From positions 222,827,803 to 222,891,802 of the forward strand of contig OV884059.1 of assembly GCA_930367215.1 (NCBI GenBank): 64,000 nt of DNA. Direction: 5' to 3'. The position numbers were made by a program, and so were the translations under genes. The notes under the pieces were generated by a model. The model did no database searches. It was not told the origin of the DNA and saw only the letters and a program-made list of their open reading frames with translations. Shown in pieces: positions 1 through 10,743 of this stretch; positions within the stretch are counted from its first letter, which is position 1, and the number at the start of each line of letters is the position of its first letter. The DNA is from Pollenia angustigena (lineage: Eukaryota > Arthropoda > Insecta > Diptera > Polleniidae).

Positions 1-801
1 TTTGTTTCACTGTCAAACATCTTCAGTTTGGTCTATAATTTAACCATGAATCGTCTTATAAACGAACAACGCTATCAAAATGCGTGCTCTGTTAAGAAAG
101 TTCATCGCGCGTTTCTTGTGTTCAGCGACGAAGCTCATTTTTGGCTCAAAGGGTACGTTAATGAGCAGAATTGTTGATTTTGGAGTGAAGATCAGCCAAA
201 AGCATTACAAGAGCTACCAATGCATCCAGAAAAAGTCACAGTTAGGTGCGGTTTATGGGCTGGTGGCATCATTGGACCGTACTGTGAATGGTGAGCGCTA
301 CCGTGAGATGATATCCAACTTTTTTTTTGCCCAAAATGCAAGAGCTTGACTTGCATGAAATGTGGTTTCAACAAGACGGTGCCACATGCCATACAGCACG
401 CTTAACAATGGACTTATTGAGAGGCGAGTTCGGTGAACATTTTTTTTTACTTTCGGGTCCGGTCGATTGGCCGCCTAGATCGTGCGATTTAACGCATTTA
501 GACTATTTTTTGTGAGGCTATGTTAAAGCTCATGTCTATACACACATGCCCGCATTGGAAGACAACATTGAAGCATTTATTCATGAGATACCGGCCGAAT
601 TGTTGGAAAGAGTATGCCAAAATTGGACTAAGCGGATGGACCATTTGAGGCGCAGTCACGGTCAACATTTGCATGAAATAATCTTCAAACATTAAATTAT
701 ATGGACCGTACTATCGATTCAAATAAAGATTTCATGGATTTTTCTGAATTTTATGTGTTTTTTCTTTAAAACTTTCCTATAGCTGTTAAAAAATCACCCA
801 T
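1..801 (+). mobile_element. Tc1/mariner element, DD41D (rosa-like), copy 1, internally deleted
   Basis: The 5' terminal repeat lies outside the window. The 3' terminal repeat (AAAAAATCACCC) ends near 801 and is followed by TA at 802-803, the expected target duplication. The body aligns with the second copy at 10744-11645. Family assignment rests on the transposase fragment: 41 residues separate the second and third catalytic aspartates, the spacing reported for the DD41D/rosa group of mariners. Non-autonomous and decayed. Confidence 0.85.
61..695 (+). pseudogene. DD41D mariner transposase remnant, copy 1
   Basis: Reading across frames, the N-terminal start (NEQR...QNACSVKKVHRAF) jumps directly into FSDEAHF, the first catalytic aspartate region. 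Most of the helix-turn-helix DNA-binding region is therefore missing. WFQQDGATCHTA carries the second aspartate and DLTHLDYFL the third, 41 residues apart. The C-terminus ends ...LHEIIFKH before a stop at 693-695. Breaks: a frameshift around the T-run at 319-327, a nonsense TGA at 513-515 where copy 2 has tryptophan, and loss of about 30 bases after GGIIGPY relative to copy 2. No functional enzyme can be made. Confidence 0.85.
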
Positions 802-803
802 TA

Positions 804-1557
804 CAAAACGCACAAATAACAAAAGCTAAAATTTATAAGAAGTCTTTTTTCGTAGTCATCGGTTAAAATTTTGATAAATTTTCTGTTTTCTTTAAACAGA
901 TTTCAACACCACATGACACGTTTATGCATTTGTAGTAACTAACAACGTTTGAAGTCGACCACAACGTGTAAAAAATTTACGTATAAGTCTTTATTTATAA
1001 AGTACTTTTCGTTCGACTTAAACCTATAACAACTATTTCATACCATAATCAGGCGGCAAAAATTTATTTTGTGTGTGTTTTTTTACTGCTTCATTCAGCA
1101 ATTATAAATCTACACTTGCTTTAGAATATTTTATATTCTGTTTAGAATAAAATTATCATATTTTGTGCTCATAAAAAATAGAAGTAATTAGTTTGAAAAA
1201 AAAAAATCTGCTGGGATTTAATAGATGTATCATATAATTGCAGTTAAATGAAATCGTGTGAAATTAGTAATTGTTTAGTTGCGGGTTGAGTGTTATAAAT
1301 GAGATTTTTTTTTTATAATGGCGAATATAAAATCGGTGAAAGGCTAGTGTAGTTACTTACATATATACATATGTATAATAATAAATAAGGTGTTTAATGG
1401 CTTCATAAAATATTTAAATGCTGACAACTCTTTTTTTTGTTTTTATTTTTATGTTAAATTTCTGACTTTATTATAGCGTTTAGCTAAAGAAAATGACAAA
1501 TTGTGTTAAAAAAAAAATCGCTAAAAAATGCTTGCTTGAATGAGCCTTAGTGATTAC
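804..1557. other. AT-rich spacer with a fragment shared with 12590-12690
   Basis: No coding signal. Positions about 905-990 (CATGACACGTTTATG...) resemble 12592-12680, so a small dispersed repeat is present. The rest is AT-rich with homopolymer runs. Confidence 0.5.
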
Positions 1558-2563
1558 CAGGGAAACCAGAAATATGCAATTGCATGTTTTTTCTTGTGCG
1601 ACTAATGATGGCAGAAACAATATATTTATCCGTTTTAGAGCTTTTTATGAATTTTGGCATCGATTTGTTAGTGCATATTTTTGCATATTTTACCGTTTGC
1701 AGCATTTTTTTGGCATATTTTAGTTAAGAGCCTTTTTGCAGCATTTTTTAGGTTTATAGCGCATATTTTGCCTTTTTAATGCATATTTTGATATATATTC
1801 AATTTTTTTAGATGCCTACAAAAGCTTACGCAGCAAATAAAATTTTTTTTTTGAAAATCTGTTACATCAATTTCGACATCTACATTTAATTTTTAGTCTT
1901 AAATTGTAAGACAAAGCAGGCTATCATTAAGGATAAATGTTATGCGATTTATATCTAAACCAATCTTTTAATATTCCGATCGACTCAGAATCACTTTTTA
2001 AAGTGATCTAACGATGTCCATCCATCCGCCTGGCTGGTTGTCTGTCCATGTTAGCCTTGTGCGCAGAGTACAAGTTCCAAATGGTGAGAATCGGTCTATA
2101 ATTTCACATCCAAATTAGACTCTTTGTGTCGGCAAGCTATCTAATTACGATGGTATTTAAAATAAATTCATGCCAAAAATATTTTACTTCAAATTAAATT
2201 ATTTTCGAATCGGTTCACATTTGCTCAAAGCTCCCATCCTTAACTAGCTTTAAATTCCTTTTAAATGTTAACATTTGTTAACAATTTAGCGACCGTACCT
2301 AAAATCCCTTTAATACAAAAACCCATATCGATGTTAATATCTAGATAATATTCGGCGCAAACATCTCTTATATGAATTTTAACCGTTTTTAGGTTTTTTT
2401 TAGATTTTGTTATTAAATTGTTGAATATTGTGTCTTTAAATGAGCAATTTTTAAAATTTTTCAGGGCATATTTTTAACATTTTTCGGTGCATATCTTCCA
2501 GTTTTTACTGCATATTTAATGCGCATAAAATGTGCTTTTTAAAGCATATTTCTAGTTTCCCTG
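1558..2563. mobile_element. hAT-like non-autonomous element with GCATATTT word arrays
   Basis: Ends are near-perfect inverted repeats of about 20 bp: CAGGGAAACCAGAAATATGC at the left and its complement, with one difference, at 2544-2563. Flanking octamers GTGATTAC and GTCATAAT match at only 5 of 8 positions, but both fit the hAT target pattern nTnnnnAn, so this is probably an old insertion. The word GCATATTT recurs many times inside both ends (about 1670-1790 and 2463-2550) and not in the middle. No transposase frame is present; the middle carries repeat family B. Confidence 0.65.
1970..2180 (-). repeat. Repeat family B fragment inside the hAT-like element
   Basis: The stretch CTCAGAATCAC...CTAACGATGTCCATCC...CTTGTGCGCAGAGTACAAG matches, in reverse orientation, the core of the family B copy at 47160-47855. 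It lacks the terminal hairpin seen there. Confidence 0.6.
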
Positions 2564-2898
2564 GTCATAATAATACAGCACCTAAGACCAATGAATGTAT
2601 GCTACACGATGAACAGAGAAGAAAAGGGTCTTATGTAACAGGAAACATTTTTTATGAAAACTCTATAGTAGGAAATCATCTTTAAAGATCTAGAACTTTG
2701 CAAGAAAAGCTTTGCATGAAAAAAGATTATAATAGAATATTGCATTGTAAAAATGGGCATTGAAAATTTTTATTTTTTTAAACGTGGCTTTTGTTGTTTT
2801 TAAATTTTTCTTTAAGCTTTAGCTCGAAGAAAGTTTACCTCGGCAAATATTTTAAAATTCTTTTAGAACAAAAGTTTAACAAAAAAAAAAAAAAAAAA

Positions 2899-4086
2899 TA
2901 TATAGAGCAATTCCATATGAAAGCGATCGCCTTTTGGACGACCCCTCTCCGATTTTAAAATAAATAGTCTCAATCGATTGCCCAGCAAAAAATAATGTAC
3001 CTACATATTTTTTTTTTTTTTTTTATAGTGACTGGTTTAGTGGTGGTGTACACCACTGTCATGTGAAAAATTGAAGAATTCTTCATAAGGGACCTCATTG
3101 AAAGTTGTTTAAAAAAAAAACTACTAAAGCGATCGCAACGAGTGATAGCTCGTTGGAAAGGTATTGAATCAGGCTTTAATTGAGAAATAAAATTTTCCTA
3201 ATTTTTCTTAGAAATTTACCTTTAAATTTTCCCATGAAAATTAAATTTTCCGATTTTCCACAGAAGCTCCTAAATTTTCCGGCTAATTTTTTTTTTGGAT
3301 TCCTCATAATTTTTGCTTTAAGAATCAGCAATAAAAAAATGGGCCCCGACTCCTTGTTTGGACAGGAGAAAAGCATTTAAGAGACCACCTTGTTAAAAAT
3401 ACATTTTAAAAATTATTTTACAGTTAAAAATACATTTATGAAGAAAAAATCTTTCTTATTTTGCTGCTTATACTTAATTACAATATTTATTAAAAATTTC
3501 AATTGTCTTGGCATCATTATAAAATTAAAGTAACTTTAAATTTAGCACGTCGGCAGACGAAGAGTACCGCTTTACATTAATTGACATATCAGAAATATTT
3601 GGTATGAAGCAATGAAACTTTTGCGTTCCAGTTATAGTTTTGACATTATTATATCTGTTTTGAATTCGTCGCTCCATGGCATCGTGTTCTTTTTGAGTGC
3701 ATAAAACTGTGTTAATGGCAATTTCCTTGCTTTGAATCCACGAAAACAAATGTTGTACATTTAAGATCTGGTCGCATGGGCCCTTACCGTGGGACGTCGC
3801 GAAAAAGTGCCACTCGACCTTGCAGTTTTGTTCTTCTTCAATTATGCAAAGATTGTAAAAATTTTTAAAACAACTTTCAATGAGGTCCCTTATGAAGAAT
3901 TCTTCAATTTTTCACATGACAGTGGTGTACACCACCACTAAACCAGTCACTATAAAAAAAAAAAAAATATGTAGGTACATTATTTTTTGCTGGGCAATCG
4001 ATTGAGACTATTTATTTTAAAATCGGAGAGGGGTCGTCCAAAAATTTGCCAATTTTTATCGTTTTCATATGGAATTGCTCTATATA
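2899..4086. mobile_element. Foldback-type DNA transposon with ~210-bp terminal inverted repeats
   Basis: 2899-3110 and 3868-4086 are near-identical reverse complements, starting TATAGAGCAATTCCATATG and ending TTTCAATGAGGTCCC...AACAAC. The arms differ mainly by a short insertion near the outer end and by T-run length. Between them are an AT-rich part and, on the minus strand, a broken transposon-type coding piece. A 4-bp TATA duplication is possible but cannot be separated from the flanking TA run. The superfamily is not certain. Confidence 0.75.
3525..3845 (-). pseudogene. Transposon-derived protein fragment (HFFATSHGKGPCD motif)
   Basis: On the minus strand the frame reads EWHFFATSHGKGPCDQ followed by ...LFSWIQSKEIAI and QKEHDAMERRIQNRY, ending ...SADVLNLKLL. 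From memory, an FFATSHGKxxCD block occurs in many uncharacterised insect proteins thought to come from DNA transposons; I cannot name the superfamily without a search. In those proteins the CD is normally followed by a longer stretch, so an internal deletion just after GPCD is likely. The fragment lies between the long inverted repeats and may be a relic of that element's own transposase. Confidence 0.5.
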
Positions 4087-4379
4087 TATATATATATCGT
4101 CAGCTCAGAGTTGGCTTGGCGCATATGCCAAAAAGTCGGAGTGGAGAAAAACGACAAAGCAGATTTACATAAACATTTCTCAAAATGTACCCGATAGAAT
4201 TTTTTTATATTTTTACCACTGCTTTCGGTATATGTTTTGAAGAAAAATGTAAATTTTTGCGCACTTTCATGAATAAAGTTAGAATTTCATAGTATTTTTT
4301 TGAAAATGAAAAATATTATTTGTGCCGCATACGCCACTTTTCTAAAAAAAATTATAAAAGTGGCTTTTTGTGCTGCATA

Positions 4380-5171
4380 CATATACTTATTGCGTGAGTG
4401 ACTGACTCATTCATCATCGTACAGCCTAAATGCCTGAAGCCAAATCGATCCACTAAAACGAGATTTTCAAAAAATCGAATGTTTAGGGGGTAAAAAAGGG
4501 TAAATTCGGAAACCTTTTATCTCCAGAACTAAAAGAGATACAAAAAAAACTGTAATACATATCGTGGGTTTTTTTGAAAAATAAGTGGACAGGTATGTGG
4601 TACTTTTTTGAAATTCGCCTCTTTTAGGGTGAAAACGGGTTAAACCTGAATTTTGGTACGTTTTTGTCAGCCTAAACGCCTGAAGCCAAATCGATCCACT
4701 AAGACGAGATTTTTAAAAAATCGAATGTTTAGGGGGTAAAAAAGGGTACATTCGGAAACCTTTTATCTCCAGAACTAAAAGAGATACAAAAAACTGTAAT
4801 ACATATCGTTGTTCTTTTGCAAAATAAGTGAACAGGTGTGTGGTACTTTTTTGAAATTCGGCTCTTTTAGGGTGAAAACGGGTAAAACCTGAATTTTGGT
4901 ACGTTTTTGTCAGCCCATCTATCTTTTGATCCAATAAATCTAGAAATAAAGTTTTGTACCACATTCGAAACTTATCAAAAAAATACGAATACAGGTTTAG
5001 TACTTTTTCGAAATTCGAACATTTAAGGGGTGGGTGAAAATCGCAACTATTTTTGGTATTTTTTTACAAAACATTTTGCATTTTGCAATTTTTGATACTA
5101 TAATGGCGGGAAAAAATGGTACCGAAATACGGGAAATTAAATATCTTTGTTCAGCTTTTTGGTTCTACAAC
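4380..5171 (+). repeat. Dispersed repeat family A, copy 1 (5' part)
   Basis: Non-coding repeat recognised by TGACTCATTCATCATCG, CAGCC(T)AAACGCCTGAAGCC, GTACTTTTTTGAAATTCG, and GGGAAATACGGGAAATTAAA. Other copies lie at 20283-21370 (reverse), 29301-29700, 42590-43430 and partly at 27150-27640. It is split here by the LINE at 5172-7395 and resumes at about 7400. It contains a tandem duplication. Confidence 0.75.
4422..4913 (+). repeat. Tandem duplication, two units of about 246 bp
   Basis: Units begin CAGCCTAAATGCCTGAAGCC at 4422 and CAGCCTAAACGCCTGAAGCC at 4668. They run in parallel with few differences up to CAGCCCATCTATC at about 4914. Both units lie inside repeat family A. Confidence 0.85.
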
Positions 5172-5224
5172 TGGTATTTGTATTTTTTTTTGCTTTATTT
5201 ATTCCTCGAGCGAACATAGGGCTT

Positions 5225-7390
5225 CAACAAGATATTTCCAACTTAATCAATTGTTCGCAATTATTTTTGCCTCATCCCATGATTTATTGATGTCTGCAAG
5301 TTCTCTCCTTACAGACCTACGCCAGGTGTTTTTGGGTCGACCTCTTTGTCTACTTCCATGTGGATTTTATTCAAGTGCCATCCTGGTTACATTATGTACT
5401 GGCTTTCTTAAGGTGTGTCCTATCCATTTCCACTTTCTGCGTTTTATCTGTATAGGATCTTCATTGGCTAAGCTCCAGAGGTTTCCGTTTGTTATTGTGT
5501 TGGGCCAGTATATGCCACATATAATCCGAAGGCTTTTATTTATAAAAACTTGTAGCCGCTGCCTGATCGATTCACTGGCCAGCCATGTTTCACTCCCGCA
5601 TAAAAGGGTCGACTTGACACAAACGTTGAAAAGGCGGATCTTTGTTGTTCTCGTGATTTGTGGCGCTCGCCATATAATTTTAGGTCTTCCAAATGCACTC
5701 CTTGCCTTATTGAGCCTATTCGAAATGTCTTCATTAATGCCACCGCTTGTAGACATTCTGCTCCCTAAGTAGCAGAAGCAGTCAACGTATTCTATTCGGT
5801 GGTTGTTGATGGTGATATGACCGCTGCTTCTGTTATGGAGACGCATGGCGTACGTCTGTTTATATTTATTTCCAAGCCAACTTTTTTGGCTATCTTTTCT
5901 GGCTATTGTTTTATCTTGCATGTCCGAAAGTTTGTGTGAAAGAAGGCAAATATCATCTGCATATTCTAAATCCTTGAAATCTTTGAAAACTCCACACAAT
6001 ACCCCTTATCTTCTTGCACAGTTCCTCCATAAAACAGTCCATTACCACTGCAAAGAATAGTGGCGATAGAGGGCAGCCCTGTCGTACTCCCATGTTGGTC
6101 GTGAACGGATCGCTTACTGTCCCGTTGTTTAGAACCTGCAGTTCCGCGTTGGTGTACATAGCTTTGATGACTTGTGTAATTTTATTTGGCACTGCTTTCT
6201 TTTTTAGAGCTAGCCATATAGCGTTTCTAATGACTGCATCGAACTCTTTTTTAAAGTCAACGAATAGCAGATACAGAGGCGACTTCCATTCGATCGACTG
6301 TTCAATAATAATTCGAAGTGTATTTACCTGATCGACGCAGCTACGATGTGGACGAAACCCAGCCTGTTCGTCTATAAGTCCAGCCTCTACAGTTTCCAAC
6401 CTTTTAAGTATTATTGTGGCTAGTACATTGTATATTGTATTGTGCAACGTGATACCCCTCCAGTTGTCACAATCTCTGAGGTCAACTTTTTTGGGTAATT
6501 GTACCACATAACCTCTAGTCCACGAACAATTTATGGTTTCTGTTCTCCAAGTTTGTACAATATGCGGTTGTATGATGTTAGCTGCAATTTCAGTGTCTAT
6601 TAAGAAGAGTTCTGGTGGAATTCCATCTGCACCGCAAGCTTTGTTGCATTTAAGTTTGCTTATTGCAGTTGCTGTCTCTGTGATAGTAGGCGGGTCACAT
6701 GCGATTGTTCTGTTTTGTTCTTGTGCGGTACAGGGTAGTCCGAGTTCAGTTTCACTGATGTTACTTAAATCTCTGAAATGTGCCATCCACAATTTGGTTT
6801 GTTCCTCAGTGGTTGTAAGTAGAATTCCGTTGCGATCACGTACTGGTTGGTTTAATTTTGGTTTTATGTTTGTGAGCCGATTGATTACTGAAATGTGCCA
6901 TCCACAATTTGGTTTGTTCCTCAGTGGTTGTAAGTAGAATTCCGTTGCGATCACGTACTGGTTGGTTTAATTTTGGTTTTATGTTTGTGAGCCGATTGAT
7001 TACCTGATGTAGCTCTCTGATGTTGTTGGAGCCTGGCTTTTTCGGCTTCATCTGCCAATAATTCTATATACGAGCGTTTGTCGCTTCTAGCCGCTCTCTT
7101 AACCCTTTTTGCCACAACGGCGTATTGTTGCTTGATATGTGGGTTGTTGGCCATTGATATTTTTAAATTGTTTCGCTGTTCGATTAGTTGCCACGTTCTG
7201 TCTGTAATCCACGGTTTTCTATTTGCCCTCTGGTTCGGACCTAATTGCTCTTCAGCTATTTGATTCATGATCTTGAACGTATTTTCCCAGGATTGCTCTT
7301 CGTTATTGATTAATCTTTCTCTGAACATTAATTTTATTTGTTCACTTACTTCTTGGTCTTTAAGCTTGGCAAGGTTAAAGTTTTTTCTAT
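5225..7390 (-). pseudogene. Reverse transcriptase of the LINE, broken
   Basis: Order from the 5' side: a linker with KPWITDRTW and KRSYIELLADEAEKA; LPKKVDLRDCDNWRGITL; AGFRPHRSCVDQ; FVDFKKEFDAV; MGVRQGCPLSPLFF; YADDICLLSH (catalytic YADD at about 5952-5963); CYLGS; then WIGHTLRKP and a tail with GRPKNTWRR. Breaks: a 115-bp tandem duplication (6774-7003) that shifts frame, a second frameshift between 5953 and 5999, and a stop at 5367-5369 just before the tail. It would have catalysed target-primed reverse transcription of its own RNA. Confidence 0.85.
6774..7003 (+). repeat. Perfect 115-bp tandem duplication inside the LINE
   Basis: 6774-6888 and 6889-7003 appear identical, both starting TGAAATGTGCCATCC and ending CGATTGATTAC. 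115 is not a multiple of 3, so the event breaks the reading frame. Perfect identity suggests it is recent or an assembly effect. Confidence 0.9.
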
Positions 7391-7399
7391 TTAACCTTC

Positions 7400-8860
7400 T
7401 ATTTTTTAATTATCGTTAATATTTGACCTCAAAACATAAAATTCAACATGCAATGTCCTGAATGAATGCTTTACATCTCAGAAACCACAACAAATTTCGC
7501 GAAACAGATTTTGGATTCAAAAAGGGGGTATTCAAAATATATATACCCCATACCTACCTAAATTTTTTTAAAAATGGACGGTAGGTCAAACCAATTCTAA
7601 GCTGACGTTATGTATAAAAAGCTTTTAATTTATGAAAAGTTTTGTGACAAAATTATTTCTAAAAGCTTTATTGATTCTATATAATATAATTATGCATATA
7701 TAATTCTATTAGTAATAAACTTATAATAAATAATAATTTATAATAATATAAAAACTAATAAATATTTTGTTTTATTTTTCAGGTAACTATTTCTTTGTAT
7801 TTTGTTTAAATTCTTAACAACAACTACAAGTAAGTCTATTTAGTTTCTTATTTACTCTTTTAATATTTAAAGTTTTTGATTAAATTACTACAAAGTTTCA
7901 ATAAAATCAAACTAATTCTGATGAGAACTTTTTAATTATTTTGTAAATTGATAAATTTGCAATAACCACTTTTGACTACGAGTAATTGAGTCAAAGTTTT
8001 TTTTTTCTTTATTAAAAAGTTTAAAACCAAAAAGCTATTTAAACCAATTACTTTTAGTTAAAGCCTTTAAACATAATTAAAAGCTTACAAAACTTTATGT
8101 TTGTATTCAACAAGAAAATACAATCCACTGTACAAAATATTAAAGGCAATTCTTTATACTACCCTCTACCGTCCTACAACCTGTAGTCTGAACATAACAA
8201 GTGTTAAATTTCCAATAATTACAAAATAATATCGTATTTATTTAGTCATTAACTTTCCTATTAAAGTCACTTAACAAACCGAGAATAAAAGGAACGACGA
8301 CATTGGAAACCAAGTAATCAAGGCAACACGTGAATATTTTCCCCCTCAACAATCAGCAATCGATAACAAACCAAAAGATTACAAAGTTTTACCGTTTAAT
8401 AAATAAGAACAAGTGGCATTTTGATCGTTACTAAAATCGTATTACAGCTTTCAAATTAGACAGTCACATTATTAATAAATTCATAGGAGAATTCCTTAAA
8501 TAAAAAGGTGAATAAGTAATTAATTTGGCGAAAGGGAATTTGGAAAGTGTAAAGAATTGAAGTGACGTTAAAATTTTACTCCGTTTAATACCTTTTTACC
8601 GCCTTTGTTTAACGAATTATGCTTCATAAATCTAATGAATCAATTGCATTATTTTTTTTTTTTTCCAATTAAAAAGTTTATTAAGGGAATGAAATATTAC
8701 AAATTTAATGAAGCAGCTTTATTAACACTATAATAAAATTAATATTTATTAATGATTTGTAATAGGAATAAAAAAACTCACAACAACTTTAAACGCACAT
8801 TAAAAAAAGGGCTGCAATAAATAACTATAAATAAACATCCATTATAAAACTGTGATAGAA
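7400..8860. other. Remainder of repeat A, then AT-rich spacer
   Basis: 7400-7570 continues repeat family A (CGTTAATATTTGACC...AAAATTCAACATGCAATGTCC). From about 7570 to 8860 the sequence is AT-rich with no coding, RNA or repeat signal that I can support. Confidence 0.5.
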
Positions 8861-10135
8861 ATTTACACCTTTTTTTTAGATAAGGCGGGCACTTGCCGTT
8901 TTAACGTAATTCTGGTGCGCTGAAACCAGTGGTGCTAGCCGTTTTTTTTAGATTTGCTCTTGTTTTCGAGATGTACCGTTATTTCGAAAGTGGAGGAGGT
9001 TGCACAACATATATTCGCGTTACTCAAAAACGCTTTAGTTTACTGAAAATACTAAAAAAAACCGAAATACCGCAACAAAATTTCCTTTAAGAGGGGTAAA
9101 ACTTTTTTCTATTATGCGCAGTAGGGTGGTCGCCAATACAAAAATGAAGCCATTTTATAGCCATTAACAATGATTCACGATTCGATGAGATTGGACCTCA
9201 ATTGGCGAAAAGAGCTGCATTTTAGGGCGCGGCAAAACTATTTTGTGTGGATTTTTGTTTGTTTTTGTATTGGGTTCTACCTGGTTTAATGTAACATGTA
9301 TGTGAAAAAGAAAAAAGGGCTTAAATTTTGAGGCGTGGCATAAAAGTGAGTAACATAAAAGCCAGATATACTTAGTTTTACAAGGACTTTCTTCGCACGT
9401 TTACAAAAATTAACATTTGGGGGAAGGATCCAAAATTGCATAAGTGGCGCCCACAGTTTGATGTCAGATTGAAAAGTCACCAAAGGCAAAAATGAACCCA
9501 CTGTCAAGCCATGAACAACGATATTCGATATGATAAGATCGGACAGCGCTACATATAAAAAACCAAAAGTGCTGTATTTTGGGGCGTGGCAAAAAAAAAT
9601 TTTTCGTGTTTTAGAAACTTCATTGACAAATCTTTCATTCTAGGGTGTGACTGGCGCAACTTTTTTTTTTTTTGTATGGAGGTCGACCCGGTCTAATGAG
9701 CAGGAGTTTTCGAAAAAATTTCTTATCAAAATTTCGAAATTTTTGTTTCTTAAAAATTCATAAAAAATTGGAAAATGCAGCCAGCTAGGCTTCCAGACGT
9801 ATAAAAAACGAAATTGCAAAAAGCCATAAATGATTAAAATCTGTTAGCAACTTTTGATTTTATTCGCAAAAGTCGAAATATATTAATTAATTAAAGAATT
9901 TCATAAAACGCAATATTTGAATGGGAGCCCCCCTAAGAAGTGGAGATTAGGGACAAGAAATTCTCGAGAAAATGTTAAGGACAAAAAACTGATTAAGGTC
10001 GGGCATACATTTTATCCCAGTAGTGGGACTCCTGGGCATTTATGGGACTTTTCTTTCAATATATTTCTAGTCTGCATTGAATATTTTGTATGGGAGCCCT
10101 CTTAAGGAGTGTGTAGGTATGTTAGAAATAAATGA
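8860..10135 (+). repeat. Dispersed repeat family C, copy 1
   Basis: Starts GAAATTTACAC, then GGGCACTTGCCGTTTTAACG, CAGTGGTGCTAGC and, at the other end, GGGAGCCCCCCTAAG. The second copy at 38463-38990 has the same order. Here an extra ~580 bp (about 9121-9700) separates the two halves and holds two diverged repeats of a unit with TTTT(A/G)GGGCGYGGCAAAA. No coding frame fits. Confidence 0.65.
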
Positions 10136-10446
10136 TTACGATAAAAAATAAAGCGGGGTTGGTTATGCATTTGACCCATCTAGGGGCATGCTATGAATTT
10201 TTTAAAAAAAAACATCGAAATTTTGATAAAAAAATTATTTTATTTTTCAAAAAAAAAAAATTTGAAAAATTTGAAAAATTCAATTAGATGAGCTCAAGCC
10301 TGACTAAATATCAAAATTTGGAATTACAAATCGTCAGTTCAACTTAAAAATCATAATTGTTCTTTTAAATAAATTAAAGTTATTGGAAAAATTAGAAACT
10401 TCATTGAAATACAAAAACCTTTTCATTTAAATAATGAAATAATATC

Positions 10447-10658
10447 GGGTGCGTTCGTAAATGCATCACTGCGCTGCATCAGTGATTTCAAGTGGTTATA
10501 TGTATATTTATCAGTGAAGGAAATGTGGACCAAAAAATTGTGAAATACTCCACAAAAATAATAGTCACACAATAATAAAAGTTATAATTATTCTTTTATT
10601 CCATTAAAAAAAGTTTGCTTTTCTGATGCAGCGCAGTGATGCATTTACGAACGTACCC
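10447..10658. mobile_element. 212-bp MITE with 36-bp terminal inverted repeats
   Basis: Left end GGGTGCGTTCGTAAATGCAT... and right end ...ATGCATTTACGAACGTACCC pair over 36 bp with one mismatch. The inside is AT-rich with no frame. No clear target duplication could be read (left ATAATATC, right TTCTTCAT), so the superfamily stays open. Confidence 0.8.
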
Positions 10659-10743
10659 TTCTTCATCAAACAAAAAAAAAAAATTCATTTCAATTCAAAA
10701 ATTTGTGTTATTAATTAAATTTGCATTAGTATACAAATTAATA

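Larger units (their letters stand above)
5172..7395 (-). mobile_element. Non-LTR retrotransposon (LINE), 5'-truncated, copy of family L1a
   Basis: Minus-strand element inserted into repeat family A, whose sequence continues on both sides. The 3' end is marked by a T-run (A tail on the coding strand) at about 5172-5180. The 5' end, near 7395, stops in the linker before the reverse transcriptase, so the endonuclease is missing, as is typical of truncated insertions. The C-terminal tail with GRPKNTWRR is shared with the LINE at 43565-45145, so both belong to the same or sister clade. I do not assign the clade. Confidence 0.85.

Noticed and set aside
5116..5772. 218-codon plus-strand open frame opposite the LINE
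   Set aside because: It is the antisense of the reverse transcriptase C-terminus; the sense strand has clear RT motifs.
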